DNA of 47,513 bases, from positions 1 through 47,513 of the forward strand of contig JAOXFI010000029.1 in NCBI GenBank assembly GCA_029232285.1, written 5' to 3'. Below are positions 9,664-20,490 of the stretch, one piece after another. Numbering within the stretch: position 1 is the stretch's first letter; each line of letters starts with the position of its first letter. Both the position numbers and the translations under genes were made by a program. The notes below the pieces were generated by a model, which did not search any database, had not been told where the DNA came from, and saw nothing but the letters and a program-made list of their open reading frames with translations. Source of the DNA: Agmasoma carcini (nom. nud.) (lineage: Eukaryota; Microsporidia; Thelohaniidae).

Positions 9664-11814
9664 TTATAATTTTTTAATACCTTTCAACACTATATCAGCT
9701 TCAAGTGTTGATAAACGCTCAGAATAGATTGTAGCACTTTCTAAAAATATATCTTTAAGTCTATTAATTAATTCTTCTGAATACATAACTTCACGATGAT
9801 TCTTCTCAAGCTCTATAAAAATCATAGCATTCACAAGTGGGCATACCTTTGAAAAATCCTCTAATACCTTCAATATTATATTAACAGAACTAGAATCAAG
9901 TACATATAAAAATTCCATAGAACTTGAACCACTAACTAACAAATTATGAAGATCTTCAGCCTTATCAAGTGAATATCTCTCTTCTAGCTGATCTAACAAA
10001 CTTACAAACTTCTCATAACCCTTCAAATCTATAATATTCGTTTCTCTAGTAAATTCTTCAATCATATCATCAGATTCTTCACCCATATATTCATATTTAT
10101 CTGCAGAATAAAGACTAAGTCCATAATCACTTGATACTATAAAAAAATCTTTTCCAATTGAAACATAATTTGCAGAATTATGATAAAATGTCTTGATTTT
10201 ATCAAATTTGTTACAATACATAATATCAGAGCCGCATATAAGAGTTAAATCATCAGATATTAAACATAAAGAACCTTTTTCTTCTAGTGGTATGCTTTTC
10301 TTACAATCTCCGAAGTCCATTCCCCAAAATTTTACCAATTTATCATGACCAGAGCTAATAAGTAATTTTTCATTAGGGGATATTGCAAAATCATACACAG
10401 GCAGTGAATGACCAAATAATACCAACTTAGATGATAAGTCTGATAAATTATAAATATTTATTTTGTTATCATACGATGAATAAGCTATTGTATCTTCAGT
10501 TAACATTAATTTAATGGGTGTTGATTCTGAAAGAAAAGAATTGAATAATTGATATTGATTATCTAAAAATAAGATATAATTTGATAAGAGAACAGCCAAT
10601 TGTTCATTATTGCATGAAATATGTGTAATTGATGCTGATTCATTCACTTCAAAGTCATCAGTTAATAAATTTTTAATATCAACTGTATTGATAAGATTAT
10701 AAAATTTGGTATCATAAAACTCTAACGTTGTTTTTTTGGTAGAAATGACCAACTTTCCACTGTAAAAGCAGAATGATCTTGCCTCATCGAGTTCTATTGC
10801 TCTGATATAGTCAATTGAATTATCTTCCTTTTCCCATACTATTAATTTTTCTTTTGAAAGACTATAAATAAAATTATCAATTATTTTGATTTGTAAAATT
10901 TCAGACGAATGATAAGAAATTGACATTTCCCTTGATAAAATTTTAGACTTAATTTTTCTAGATTTTGATTCTGTAATGTCAACCCTATCTTCTATTTCTG
11001 TAGGAGATAGCACAAGCAACTTATTATTAGTTGTTAAACATATAATTTTATTATCATTTAAGCATATTTTATAGTAAGAATCACTTGAATTGTATTTTCC
11101 TAATAATATCAATTTTTCACTTATTTCATACATGAAAATATGTTTAACAGTTTGAACTATTATAGTACAGCCATAAAAGCTTATATTTCTTATTTTTCTA
11201 AAAGTATCAATTAGTGTAATTTCAGTTCCACATTTGTAACATTCTCCATTCTTCAAATATACATATTTAAAGCTATCAGTTATAACTACATCAAAAATAT
11301 CACTTTTTAACGAAATCATATCAATTTGTGTATTAGTAAGAATATCATACGAAACTAAACATTTAGAATTAATAACATAATAAAGAACATCCTTATATAC
11401 CTTGAAAAGACCAATATCTCCATCCACATATTCAACTGTTTCTGATATTGTGTTATATAAGACCAACTTATCTTTAGATGCTGATATTAATATATCATCA
11501 GACATATTTACGTTAAGTACTCTTGTGGTATGAAATTTGTATTTTCTAGACTCACCTAGTGATATTTCTTCAATTATACCATTAATATAACCTATGTAGA
11601 TTGAACTTCCAACATAAAAAGAAGATATCTCCGATTTTACTGATCCAAAGCTATCCTCCATTTCTTTTGATAATAAACTGTATTTAAAAAGTTTTGATCC
11701 AGCAGAGATGTATGCATAATGGTCAACACAATATATCTTGCTATTTTTAACAGAAACTAAACCAACTGTACATTCATAATTGAAATCTGGAATAAAATCT
11801 TCTTTTAAGTCCAT
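9664..11814 (-). CDS. UTP12: UTP12/DIP2-like WD40 protein of the SSU processome
   Basis: A 716-residue WD-repeat protein. The diagnostic stretch is KLVKFWGMDFGDCKKS (about residues 489-504), which matches the hallmark KxWGLDFGDCHKS of Utp12/Dip2 (WDR3) in the last propeller blade. It is followed by an alpha-helical Utp12-type C-terminal domain (about 590-690, YSLDKAEDLHNLLVS onwards). Utp12 belongs to the UtpB complex, which helps assemble the U3-containing small-subunit processome in the nucleolus. Other blades are strongly degenerate. Yeast Utp12 is roughly 940 residues, so this protein is shortened, as is usual in microsporidia. An AAATTT motif precedes the ATG at 11814. Confidence 0.8.
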   Translation of the reverse strand: MDLKEDFIPDFNYECTVGLVSVKNSKIYCVDHYAYISAGSKLFKYSLLSKEMEDSFGSVKSEISSFYVGSSIYIGYINGIIEEISLGESRKYKFHTTRVLNVNMSDDILISASKDKLVLYNTISETVEYVDGDIGLFKVYKDVLYYVINSKCLVSYDILTNTQIDMISLKSDIFDVVITDSFKYVYLKNGECYKCGTEITLIDTFRKIRNISFYGCTIIVQTVKHIFMYEISEKLILLGKYNSSDSYYKICLNDNKIICLTTNNKLLVLSPTEIEDRVDITESKSRKIKSKILSREMSISYHSSEILQIKIIDNFIYSLSKEKLIVWEKEDNSIDYIRAIELDEARSFCFYSGKLVISTKKTTLEFYDTKFYNLINTVDIKNLLTDDFEVNESASITHISCNNEQLAVLLSNYILFLDNQYQLFNSFLSESTPIKLMLTEDTIAYSSYDNKINIYNLSDLSSKLVLFGHSLPVYDFAISPNEKLLISSGHDKLVKFWGMDFGDCKKSIPLEEKGSLCLISDDLTLICGSDIMYCNKFDKIKTFYHNSANYVSIGKDFFIVSSDYGLSLYSADKYEYMGEESDDMIEEFTRETNIIDLKGYEKFVSLLDQLEERYSLDKAEDLHNLLVSGSSSMEFLYVLDSSSVNIILKVLEDFSKVCPLVNAMIFIELEKNHREVMYSEELINRLKDIFLESATIYSERLSTLEADIVLKGIKKL

Positions 11815-11870
11815 TGATAAATTTTTTACTTTTTTTTATAAAGTAAAATTTTATAAATTCTAATATAGAG

Positions 11871-11940
11871 TTTATCTATCCAATTGTAAATAATTCATAC
11901 CTACGCGTAATTTGTTATTTGTATAAAAGTATGCAACTAG
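11871..11940 (-). repeat. Dispersed family B, 70-bp end fragment
   Basis: About 70 bp (from TTTATCTATCCAATTGTAAA through TAATTCATACCTACGCGTAA to a TATAAAAGTATGCAA end) match the reverse complement of the right end of the element at 27863-28072 with only a few differences. It lies about 57 bp upstream of the UTP12-like gene. Confidence 0.75.
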
Positions 11941-12277
11941 ATACGAAATAATATATTAAATATATGTTTAACGGTTGATGTTAAAAATTTGCAATTTGAT
12001 GGAGAAACTTATAAATTTTAATAAAATAATTAAATTATAATTACTAGCACATATATTGAGTTATATTAATACATTTTTGATATATTAATATAATAGATTT
12101 CTACAACATTTAATAAATATCACACCTAGTCATATCAATATAATACAAAATTATTAAAAACAATAACAAGCTCACAATACAAAATTCCTTAATAATACTT
12201 TTGTCAATTTCTTAATATTTTATTTGATTCATTTATGAAACATAACAGTTTTATAATTCTCGTCAACCAATCTCTAT

Positions 12278-12571
12278 ATGCCAAGAGAGAACACAAACAA
12301 AATAAAATGGACTGGCACTTACATAGGAATAGCATTCGCTCTCTACGTAGCTGCACTAACATGCATATTCCTTGGCGTTAAACCACTCTTAGAATATGAT
12401 TACGAAATAAAAAATTTTGCAAACTTTGGCTTCATCCTTCTCCTAATTTTTTATATGGGAAGCATTCTAAGAGTAAAAAAAACTAGACACTTCATATTCT
12501 GGGCTGGAAGCTTTTTATTAGTAATATACGCCAATCTAATGTTTATATTCTACGAAGAACTGTTCTTCTAA
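12278..12571 (+). CDS. Small three-helix membrane protein
   Basis: A 97-residue protein with a short basic N-terminus (MPRENTNKIKW) and three probable membrane helices at about 14-33, 46-63 and 73-92. Size and topology recall small ER membrane subunits, but I cannot match it to a named family. The first half uses more C/G-ending codons than the orphan genes, typical of the conserved genes here. It ends 27 bp before the end of MCM7 on the opposite strand, a tight convergent pair. Confidence 0.65.
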   Translation: MPRENTNKIKWTGTYIGIAFALYVAALTCIFLGVKPLLEYDYEIKNFANFGFILLLIFYMGSILRVKKTRHFIFWAGSFLLVIYANLMFIFYEELFF

Positions 12572-12598
12572 TTATTAAATACCTTTAAATCACTTTTT

Positions 12599-14716
12599 TT
12601 AATTAAATATAACAATCTCAGTCTCACTAGATACCCATATACCAGAATCAGCAAAACTCTGAATCACACTCTCAACCTGCGTTCTATCATAGGTCGAAGT
12701 AGACCACAAATCTTCTAAAAGAACTACACGTCTATCACCTCTATCTTGTGCCAGTGATAATATAAAATTATATATAGAATGACGAGCTCCCATATACTGC
12801 TTTTTAAGTGGATTTGGCACCTTCATAGTCTCTAATAAACGTATAGATTCATTAACATCACACTCATCAACAGTTAATGAATGTCTAAGACGAGCATGTG
12901 CAAGAGAAAGTCTCAATAAAGCAAGCAAATGTCTAGGAGTTACATTAGAATCTGATCTGGATTTTATATATGAATTAACAATCATATTCTTATAACTTTC
13001 ATTCAGAACCGGTGTAAGTCGCTTGGATTTTAATATATGTTCTCTTATAGCTGAATGATCAAATGCATGCTGACTTGAAGGTTCAGGGCTTTCAGATGCA
13101 TTAAAGTGTAAAGACGATATGTGATGGGCCATCTCCAAGTCTCTATCAGGGTCGGAATCATCTCTTAATACACATAAAACATCAAATCTGGATAAAAGTG
13201 AAGCAGGTAAACCAACATTAGCTTCAACAGTCAATTTGGGTGAATATCTACCCCTAACTGGATTAGCTGCTCCGATAACAGAACATCTTGCATTCAACGT
13301 GGTATTAATACCAGCTTTAGATACTGATACAGACTGCTGTTCCATAACTTCATGTATAGCCGTTCGATCATAATCACTCATTTTGTCTAACTCATCAATA
13401 CAACAAATACCTCTATCTGCAAGAACTAACGCTCCTCCTTCAAGAACAGCTTCACCACTAAGTGGATCTTTTATAATAGCAGCGGTTAAACCTGCACCTG
13501 AAGCACCTCTACCAGTGGTTATTATACATCTTTCCGATATACGACTAGTAGCTCTTAATAACTGAGACTTGGCAATACCAGGATCACCCAATAATAAGAC
13601 GTTTATTTCACCACGAATTTTCATACCATCTGGTCTAGTTAAAGAAGGTGCACCTACAGCAGCCAATAACAATATTTTTTTGACATCATCCATACCATGA
13701 ATTTCTGGGGCAAAAGACTTAACTAAAGATGAAACAAAATTCATATCGTTATAAGTGAACTGATCACTTGGAATAGTAACTGAATCACTTGGTGCAATAT
13801 TGGTCTCATAATCAGCAGTCTTTACTGAATTCAGACATAGTAAGTAAGTATCATTTAACAAACCAGCTCTTAATTTCTTCAAACCGGTATATGGCTTAGG
13901 CATAAATACACCTGATAATATTACAGAATCACCCGGCCTAACAATATCAGTTAATGAATAGCACTCCACGTTGATTAATCTAGGAACACAGCCATGAGGA
14001 ACATCAGTGGTTGTTTCCTGTACCTGTAGAGATTGAAACTGCATGAATTTTGAACCTCTGGTAGCCAGAACGAGTGTACCCCTTATTCTTCTTGTTTTGC
14101 AACGTTCAGAGGAACACTCTTCAATCATATCAAAAACATTAGAATTGATTTGCTGATATGTTTCAGTACCACAACTCTCGCAGATATACGTTGCGACTTT
14201 AACGGAAGGCTTCACTTGGCTTACTTTAGTAACGATACCTCTTATACTAACAAACTCTCCTATATTTTCTGATCTTAACTCTCTAATGGAAAAGATTCTC
14301 TGATGACGTGGTTTTAGCAATACTGAATAATTCTTGAGTAAGAAACTTGGGAAAACGTCAGTAACTCTTTTATCGGGATATTTTTCTTTAAATCGAGAGA
14401 TTCTGTGCATGAAGAATGTGTCCGTTCTAGATTCATCTAAGATGTCCTCATCGTTGTAAATAATCTCGTTTATAGAATCGTGTAACATTAAAATATAAGA
14501 GAAACAATTTTTAACAAGTCTCTCATATAGATCTTCATCATAAGTAAATATATCTTGCATATCTATTTCGATAGAATCTGCCAGATCCTTAAGCTGAACG
14601 AGATATTTGTACTCGTCGTTCTCTGTGAAGAATAATATAAACTTTTTAAGCTTCTCTTTGTCGGAACGGAAATCAAAGTCCATATTTACCTTCTTTAACT
14701 CTGTTACGGACTGCAT
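12599..14716 (-). CDS. MCM7: DNA replication licensing factor MCM7 (replicative helicase subunit)
   Basis: A 705-residue MCM-family AAA+ ATPase. The zinc ribbon has C180, C183, C201 and C206 in the MCM7-type context ATYICESCGTETYQQI. The helicase core has Walker A GDPGIAKS (about 377-384), Walker B CCIDELDKM (about 438-446) and the arginine-finger motif SRFD (about 509-512). ATYxCxxCGxETYQ, the pre-sensor-1 region and HEVMEQQ..S..KAGI..TLNARCS all favour MCM7 over other MCMs. MCM7 is one of six subunits of the MCM2-7 ring that unwinds origins. An in-frame TTG lies two codons upstream at 14722, but AAAAATTTTT at 14721-14730 directly precedes the ATG at 14716, so I place the start there. Walker B has Leu where most MCM7 proteins have Phe. 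Length is near normal. Confidence 0.95.
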   Translation of the reverse strand: MQSVTELKKVNMDFDFRSDKEKLKKFILFFTENDEYKYLVQLKDLADSIEIDMQDIFTYDEDLYERLVKNCFSYILMLHDSINEIIYNDEDILDESRTDTFFMHRISRFKEKYPDKRVTDVFPSFLLKNYSVLLKPRHQRIFSIRELRSENIGEFVSIRGIVTKVSQVKPSVKVATYICESCGTETYQQINSNVFDMIEECSSERCKTRRIRGTLVLATRGSKFMQFQSLQVQETTTDVPHGCVPRLINVECYSLTDIVRPGDSVILSGVFMPKPYTGLKKLRAGLLNDTYLLCLNSVKTADYETNIAPSDSVTIPSDQFTYNDMNFVSSLVKSFAPEIHGMDDVKKILLLAAVGAPSLTRPDGMKIRGEINVLLLGDPGIAKSQLLRATSRISERCIITTGRGASGAGLTAAIIKDPLSGEAVLEGGALVLADRGICCIDELDKMSDYDRTAIHEVMEQQSVSVSKAGINTTLNARCSVIGAANPVRGRYSPKLTVEANVGLPASLLSRFDVLCVLRDDSDPDRDLEMAHHISSLHFNASESPEPSSQHAFDHSAIREHILKSKRLTPVLNESYKNMIVNSYIKSRSDSNVTPRHLLALLRLSLAHARLRHSLTVDECDVNESIRLLETMKVPNPLKKQYMGARHSIYNFILSLAQDRGDRRVVLLEDLWSTSTYDRTQVESVIQSFADSGIWVSSETEIVIFN

Positions 14717-14720
14717 GGCC

Positions 14721-14730
14721 AAAAATTTTT
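14721..14730 (-). promoter_or_regulatory. AAATTT-like start signal of MCM7
   Basis: A run of A's and T's centred on AAATTT, four bases before the ATG at 14716 on the minus strand. It decides the start against the in-frame upstream TTG. Confidence 0.55.
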
Positions 14731-14862
14731 ATTAACTTAAAATTTTTAGACCTAAAATTTTTTTTTAAAAAAAACAAATTCGAAGGCCTAAGCTAGATTA
14801 TATAAGATATTTTATCATTAAAAATGAGTTATTTGGTTATAAAAAAATATAAAAATAAAAAG

Positions 14863-16269
14863 TCAAACTAATTTTTCAATTAAATTGATAAATGCTCTAA
14901 CAGGACGCCCTGTTGCTTCTTTACCATAAATTGCAGAGTTATAATCTGAATCCATAACACCAGCTATGTCAAAGTGAACAAAGTGAATTGATTCATCAAC
15001 AAAGAATTTTAAGAAGTTTGCAGCTTGGGAAGCTGATCCATACCTATTACCAATATTGACAATGTCAGCGACATTTGATTTGATGATATCTTTATAGAAA
15101 GGTGAAAATGGCATTCTCCACATTTTATCATCAGAGGTTACACCTGCATCCATAATTGTTTTTGCAAGGTTTGATTCTTCAGTGAAATAACCGGTGAAGG
15201 CTGAACCTAAACAAATAGTCATGGCACCTGTCAATGTAGCAGCTGTAAACAAATAGGTTGGATTGTCTTTTTGAGCATATGTGATTGCATCAGCTAATAT
15301 TAACCTTCCCTCAGCATCAGTATTATTTATTTCAACGGTCTTACCTGACATACCCCTTATCACATCTCCCGGCTTAGTGGCTACACCATTAATTGTGTTC
15401 TCTGTTAGAGGTATAGTTAGTGATACGTTTATTTCAAGATTAAACTTATTGACTAATCTAAATGTTGATAGTTGAGTGGCAGCACCCATCATATCCATCT
15501 TCATTTCATGCATGTTGAGTGATGGCTTAATTGATATACCACCGGCATCAAAGGTAACACCTTTACCAATGAGTGCTACATCAATTTTATCATCTTTTCT
15601 GCCCTTATATTTAACATGAAGAAGCCTTGGTTCAAAATCTGAACCTTGAGAAACACTTAATAATAATCCCATCTTTTCTTCTTCCATTTCCTTTTTACCC
15701 AATACAGTGATATCATCTCTATTGAGGAATTGTTTGGCATATTCGCAGAACAACTCAGGTGTCATTAAATTAGCTGGTGTATCACCTAAGAATCTTGCAA
15801 AGTTTTGAGCATGAGCTATTTCAACTATTTTAGTGTAGCTTGTTGTTAATCTACAAGAGAATTTGTTTTCTTCAGTCATGAAATCATATTTATATCCTGA
15901 GAGTATAAAACCAAATACTAAGTCTTCTGTGTATTTTGAGTTTACAAAGGAAATTTCATGTTCTTTATATCTCCCTAGAATAGAATGTAAAGATGCTGAT
16001 GCCTTCTTGATGTTATTTCTAAGTACAGTTTGTTCTTCAGTATGCTTACCAACGGATACCAAAATAACCTTATCATGTACAAAGGTTTCTCCTACTGATC
16101 CTATTGCTTTATTATCAATTAAATACTGTTGTAGTTTACCATTATCACCTTCAGTGTGAATAGTTATATTATCCTTACTGTCAACTGAATAAACATGTAC
16201 GTCCAGCTTACCTTTTGTTTCACTTAGTTCAAAACGTTCTCTTAACCTTTTAAAATCAAACAAATCCAT
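14863..16269 (-). CDS. M17 leucine aminopeptidase, copy 1 (LAP-1)
   Basis: A 468-residue cytosolic leucyl aminopeptidase of the M17 family, which removes N-terminal residues from peptides using two metal ions. The metal and catalytic motifs are intact: GKGVTFDAGG (K236, D241), MKMDMMG (D259), the signature NTDAEGRL (316-323; D318, E320), and R322. Length is near the family's usual 450-500. An AAATTT motif lies just before the ATG. The first 908 bp of the gene (15362-16269) look identical to LAP-2 at 25013-25920, whereas the last third differs, which points to a recent gene conversion or a partial re-duplication. It is divergent from nothing nearby; the 880 bp upstream is non-coding. Confidence 0.93.
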   Translation of the reverse strand: MDLFDFKRLRERFELSETKGKLDVHVYSVDSKDNITIHTEGDNGKLQQYLIDNKAIGSVGETFVHDKVILVSVGKHTEEQTVLRNNIKKASASLHSILGRYKEHEISFVNSKYTEDLVFGFILSGYKYDFMTEENKFSCRLTTSYTKIVEIAHAQNFARFLGDTPANLMTPELFCEYAKQFLNRDDITVLGKKEMEEEKMGLLLSVSQGSDFEPRLLHVKYKGRKDDKIDVALIGKGVTFDAGGISIKPSLNMHEMKMDMMGAATQLSTFRLVNKFNLEINVSLTIPLTENTINGVATKPGDVIRGMSGKTVEINNTDAEGRLILADAITYAQKDNPTYLFTAATLTGAMTICLGSAFTGYFTEESNLAKTIMDAGVTSDDKMWRMPFSPFYKDIIKSNVADIVNIGNRYGSASQAANFLKFFVDESIHFVHFDIAGVMDSDYNSAIYGKEATGRPVRAFINLIEKLV

Positions 16270-17150
16270 GGGTAAATTTTTTGTTGTACCTTTTATATGA
16301 TATTAAAAATGACAAGTAAAAGTATCAAAATTTGAATTCAACAATATTATCACATGAATATAATTATTAGCATTTTAATGAAATTTAATTAAGTTTAGTG
16401 TTTACAATATTGTAATTATATTTTAATATTTCATTTTAAACATAAATAAAAAAATTCAGTTTTATTTTTAACTAAAATTCCAAACATTTAATTCTAAAAA
16501 TTTTCAAAGCCATCATTGACGTATTAGTGGGTATAATAAACTTATGATGTTATAAGCACCAGCTAATTAATCTATATTAAAATATATTATCATAGCAAGA
16601 CTGTGTTGTTTTAATTGGAATATCAAATATATGTCAATTATGTTACAAGTATCAAACATTAGTTTCTTTAATAAATTATGAACTTAAGTTATAATCTTAT
16701 ATTTGAAAAAAAAAGTTTTGGAAAAAATTATAAGGGCCAACATTCTCTAATAAAACATTACCCAGATTAAAGGCGTCGATATTGATGTTATTCATTTCCT
16801 ACCTAAAAATATACATGTTTAGAGTTTTAATCTGTTGTTCTGTTATTATAGCCTTGATTATTGCTCGGTTTCACACTATCAATAGACTCTGGTTTAACAC
16901 CTACTGATGTTTATCATTGAACAACCAAATATATCAAAAGGTTATTGATGAAATATAATAACAAATGTATTATTGAAACTAATTACCTACATATATAAAA
17001 ATATTACGAACCCATTTTGTTTTTTTACTTTTCATTCAAGAAGATTAAAATTATATATTTACAAAAATTGGAAAACATCAACTGTAAGATTCAAATAGAA
17101 TAAATGAATGGCGGGTAGCTATCATACATTTATCTTATTTTGATTAAATT
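16270..17150. other. Gene-free stretch upstream of LAP-1
   Basis: A+T-rich DNA with stops in all frames. A short CTCTGGTTTAACACCTACTGATG string near 16885-16907 resembles one at 9388 inside the family A relic, so an old repeat fragment may be present. Nothing else is recognised. Confidence 0.4.
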
Positions 17151-17154
17151 GGAG

Positions 17155-17430
17155 CAAAAGTAGCGTGTCATGCTATTTTTAAACCATACTAGATGGTGAC
17201 TGTAATCAAGGACATCTATCATAGGATGCAGTTACAGCCCAGTTTGATGATTTACGCTAATCGACTAGTCTAAATTTTTGGATCAAAAAATAAATTTCTT
17301 AAAGTAAACAATGTTATCAGTATTCACTTGTTAATGGTTAAGTCATTGGTAAAACCTATCCTGTTATAGTCTAATTAGCCGTTGTTTCTAACATTTGGTT
17401 TCTGCACTACGTTGAAGTCTGAGTTCTTCG
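17155..17430 (+). repeat. Dispersed repeat family A copy
   Basis: It begins with GTCATGCTATTTTTAAACC..AGATGGTGACTGTAA and ends with CTAATTAGCCGTTGTTTCTAAC...GTTGAAGTCTGAG. Both blocks are shared, in the same order, with the reverse complement of 26000-26300 and with 28200-28430. No open frame. Confidence 0.6.
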
Positions 17431-17689
17431 GAGTTAAAATTATTTCTATGATCATTATTTTTGACATTCTTGGGCAAAGCAAATTGTGTTATTTATATTT
17501 ATTCGAAATATGTAAATGTTCTATTTGTCTATTATATATTATCACCCATATATACTCAGTGATAGATGTTTTCTATATAAAAAATAAAGTCTCTCTCATA
17601 TAACTAAAATTTATTTTTTTCAAGTGAGAAAACATATAAATATAATAAAATAATTTAAAAAAACTTTTTTACAATAAAATTTGTTATTT

Positions 17690-18335
17690 TGACATCTCTC
17701 TTGGTACTTAGGTCTATTTTAAACCCCAAACACTTTCAATTGTATTTGTATGCCCTCATTTTCTATTTTTTTAATCTTGAATGGTTTACTATTGAGTGTC
17801 TGCATTTGAAAAAAATACTGGAGGGTAAAAAGAGTAACTGTTTTTTATTAAATTACCTTCTTTTATATTGTTTTTATGAAACCTTGAAAATTTCCTACTG
17901 TACCATCCTGGAGAATTTGAGAATTATACTTTCCTGTCACTTCGCAAATGGTCACTACTATCTATTGTGTTCCTTTTATTTCCGTGGACATTATTGTTGG
18001 ATTAAAAATAGACTTTTCCTTCAATAAATTTAAATTTTTGTTGAATCTTTAATTTTATGTTTTTTCACTTAATATTACATTTACCACTCAAATAAAAACC
18101 TTTTAAAGTCTCATATATGTGTTCTTGCAAATATTAAGTTATGATATTGCAGTCCAATTAGGTATATCATGAGCATACAAATATATTTTTTGATTGTATC
18201 TTGGTAGTCCATATCAATGTATTTATTAATAGTGTATGTCTTAAGACATCTCTTACATATGAAATAAAGGCTGTTAAAGTGTTTTTTTGTTTGATGATAC
18301 CATAACTGCCTTTTTCTTTGCAAATATATGACGTT
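17690..18335 (-). pseudogene. IS1595/Merlin-like transposase relic (copy 2)
   Basis: On the minus strand, in order: a zinc-ribbon-like half with FICKRCLKTYTINKYI (about 18270-18220), a central GKYNSQILQDGTVGNFQG (about 17940-17890) resembling the family's KYN-x-GR...WVFG block, then HSIVNHS (about 17790) and GIQIQLKVFG, a decayed HTQ-x-IE-x-x-W motif (about 17735-17705). Stops and frameshifts break it throughout. The order and spacing fit a roughly full-length dead copy. Confidence 0.55.
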
Positions 18336-19339
18336 TTGTTAATGATTTTTATAATTTAAGCGTCTTCTCAAAATTATTTATTTCGTTCAAAATTGAAAAA
18401 ATATTTTTCTTCTTACTCTATTTATAAATTTTATAATTTCCTTCATAAATTATATTATGGGTTATTAGAAATCTAAAAACAAATCATTTAAAAATCATAT
18501 CAATTCAAATTATTGAGATCAATTTCACTTAGTTTTTAAAAAATAAATAATAGCGTTAATAAGTTGTTGAAAGATTTAATGATGTTGTTTATTTGCATCA
18601 TTTATTCTAAGTAATCATTTAAATCTTTTTTATAGAAGGTCCTCTCAAAGACTTAATTTAAATTGTTCTAAAGTTATTCAATAAATTAAATATGAACCCA
18701 TAATTAAATTTTCAAGATTCATTTATCATATTATGATTATATGATGATGTTTTAAATGAGTACCATTTAATACTATAGATAATCATTCCACTTCGAAACG
18801 TTTTTGTTTAAGGGTAATAACAGGGGTATGGTATATTTTTCTAAATAAAAATTTTAGTCTGCATTTACAGCAATTGGTATAAATTACTGATTAAATTTTA
18901 TTGAAAAATAAATGATTAAAAATCGATTATGATATAAAAAAATTACTTAACCGCAAAAAAGTAAATTTTCTTATCGAACTAACAAAAAAAAATCGAATAT
19001 ATATTTATTACGTTCGCATTTTTATAAAAAACAATGTTTATTATTCTATAGGATAATTTTTAATTTTTATAAACATATAATAATTACATGTTTAAGCCAT
19101 TTTTAGCAAAAACAAAACCCCATAAAAATATCACTGTTTATATAAAAATTTGAAGGTTAAAAATTAAAGTTTTCTGTTTTTTTAAATTTTTAATTAACTA
19201 AAATAATTGATAGCAGAAAGACAAAAAAGTCAATATTTGACAAATTCATATTGTTCCTTCTGAAAGCAAATTCGATTGGGTAAAGTTCCATACAGTTCCT
19301 AATCCTATAGTTACTTGCCCAAAAGCCTTATTTCATTAT
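18336..19339. other. Gene-free stretch
   Basis: A+T-rich, stop-rich DNA between two transposase relics. I see no conserved protein, RNA gene or tandem repeat in it. Confidence 0.4.
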
Positions 19340-20010
19340 ATTCAGGCGCATTCAATCGTTTTAGTGTGAACTTCCTTGTTCATTATAGATACGAAGTTGG
19401 TTAAATGATTTACCGCACCATGCAGCATATGTGTCATTTCTACTAAAGAATAACATGTAAAGAAACTAAAAATCACTTATAACAGTTGCATTTTTAAAAA
19501 TAAATTGTCTCATAATTGAACTAAAAGTGTTTTTATCACGATGTAAAACCGTCTTCAACAATATTTTAAATTCCTTTTTTAACTGTCCCAAAATCCTATT
19601 GTTTGATAGACAACCTTTTCAAACATTATTTTTGCCTTTTTAATTGAGATTCGATGATTTCAACTGCACTTAAATCACCAAACCAGCCAAAAAGTTATCC
19701 TGATATTCCATAATTTTTATTCTCGCAATAATTATTATTCTAGCACCATTTTAAGAGAGATCTTAATTTCCTATAATTTCCTGGTTGTCTAAAGGTTATG
19801 GTTATCAGCAAAGAGTGTATTTATTCTTAATATTTCAGTGATTTTGATTCTTGTCATGCTGAAGGTTGTCACTCTCCTGCTTTTACATTTTTTACAATTC
19901 TTGAAATAATAGCGGAAAGCACAGACTTACAACCCATGCATGTTTTGCTAAGTTCAAAAATTCTTATTTTAATCAACAGCTCTTTCATTGTGTATTTATT
20001 AAAATAATTG
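19340..20010 (-). pseudogene. IS1595/Merlin-like transposase relic (copy 3)
   Basis: The minus strand shows an N-terminal part with FELSKTCMGCKSVLSAI, then in another frame NCKKCKSRRVTTFSMTRIK (about 19910-19850), matching the family's second Cys pair and the basic Ser-rich helix after it. The C-terminal part reads GAVNHLTNFVSIMNKEV (about 19425-19375) followed by HTKTIECA, the hallmark VNH...NFV...VHT-x-TIE block with the catalytic Glu. Frameshifts and stops disrupt the middle. The N- and C-terminal landmarks are about 500-600 bp apart, close to an intact gene. Confidence 0.65.
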
Positions 20011-20490
20011 CTATTACATATTGATTCATAGGTAAATAAGTCAATCATAAAATATTAAAAATGGTATTTCAAATTTAAAAATGTTGTTTTTATGTTATTT
20101 TTTGTGTCTCTGTTATTATTCTCAACCCTATGTTTTATTTGCATTAAAAACATTTTCGGGTTTGTTTTTTTATTATCTATATTTGGAAGAAAATCTCTTA
20201 CCACTTCTTCTTTGATTAATTTTGCTTCACCAGTTATATTTTTTATTAAGTATCTTTCTCTAAATGCAGCAAGCCTAATATTAGAAGCTTTAAAATCTAT
20301 TATTGTGTTTCCTTATATTTTTAAACGCGGATTGTTGCAATAAAAACAAATGATGATAAATTTCTAAAAACAATTAAATAAATAATTTGATTATATTTCA
20401 AGCTACAATTGTTTTCGTATACAATTTGCTGATTTTTAAATGCCGGGATCTACTGAACGATAGCACCCCAAAGTTTAAGTTAGTTATTTA

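Noticed and set aside
17382..18027. Two plus-strand frames of 73 and 112 codons
   Set aside because: Lacking start signals and overlapping the family A repeat and the minus-strand IS1595-like relic, they are shadow frames.
20092..20343. An 83-codon hydrophobic frame on the plus strand
   Set aside because: The hydrophobicity is the complement of Lys/Glu-rich minus-strand codons in decayed DNA; no start context. A helix-turn-helix reading on the minus strand was considered but is too weak to call.
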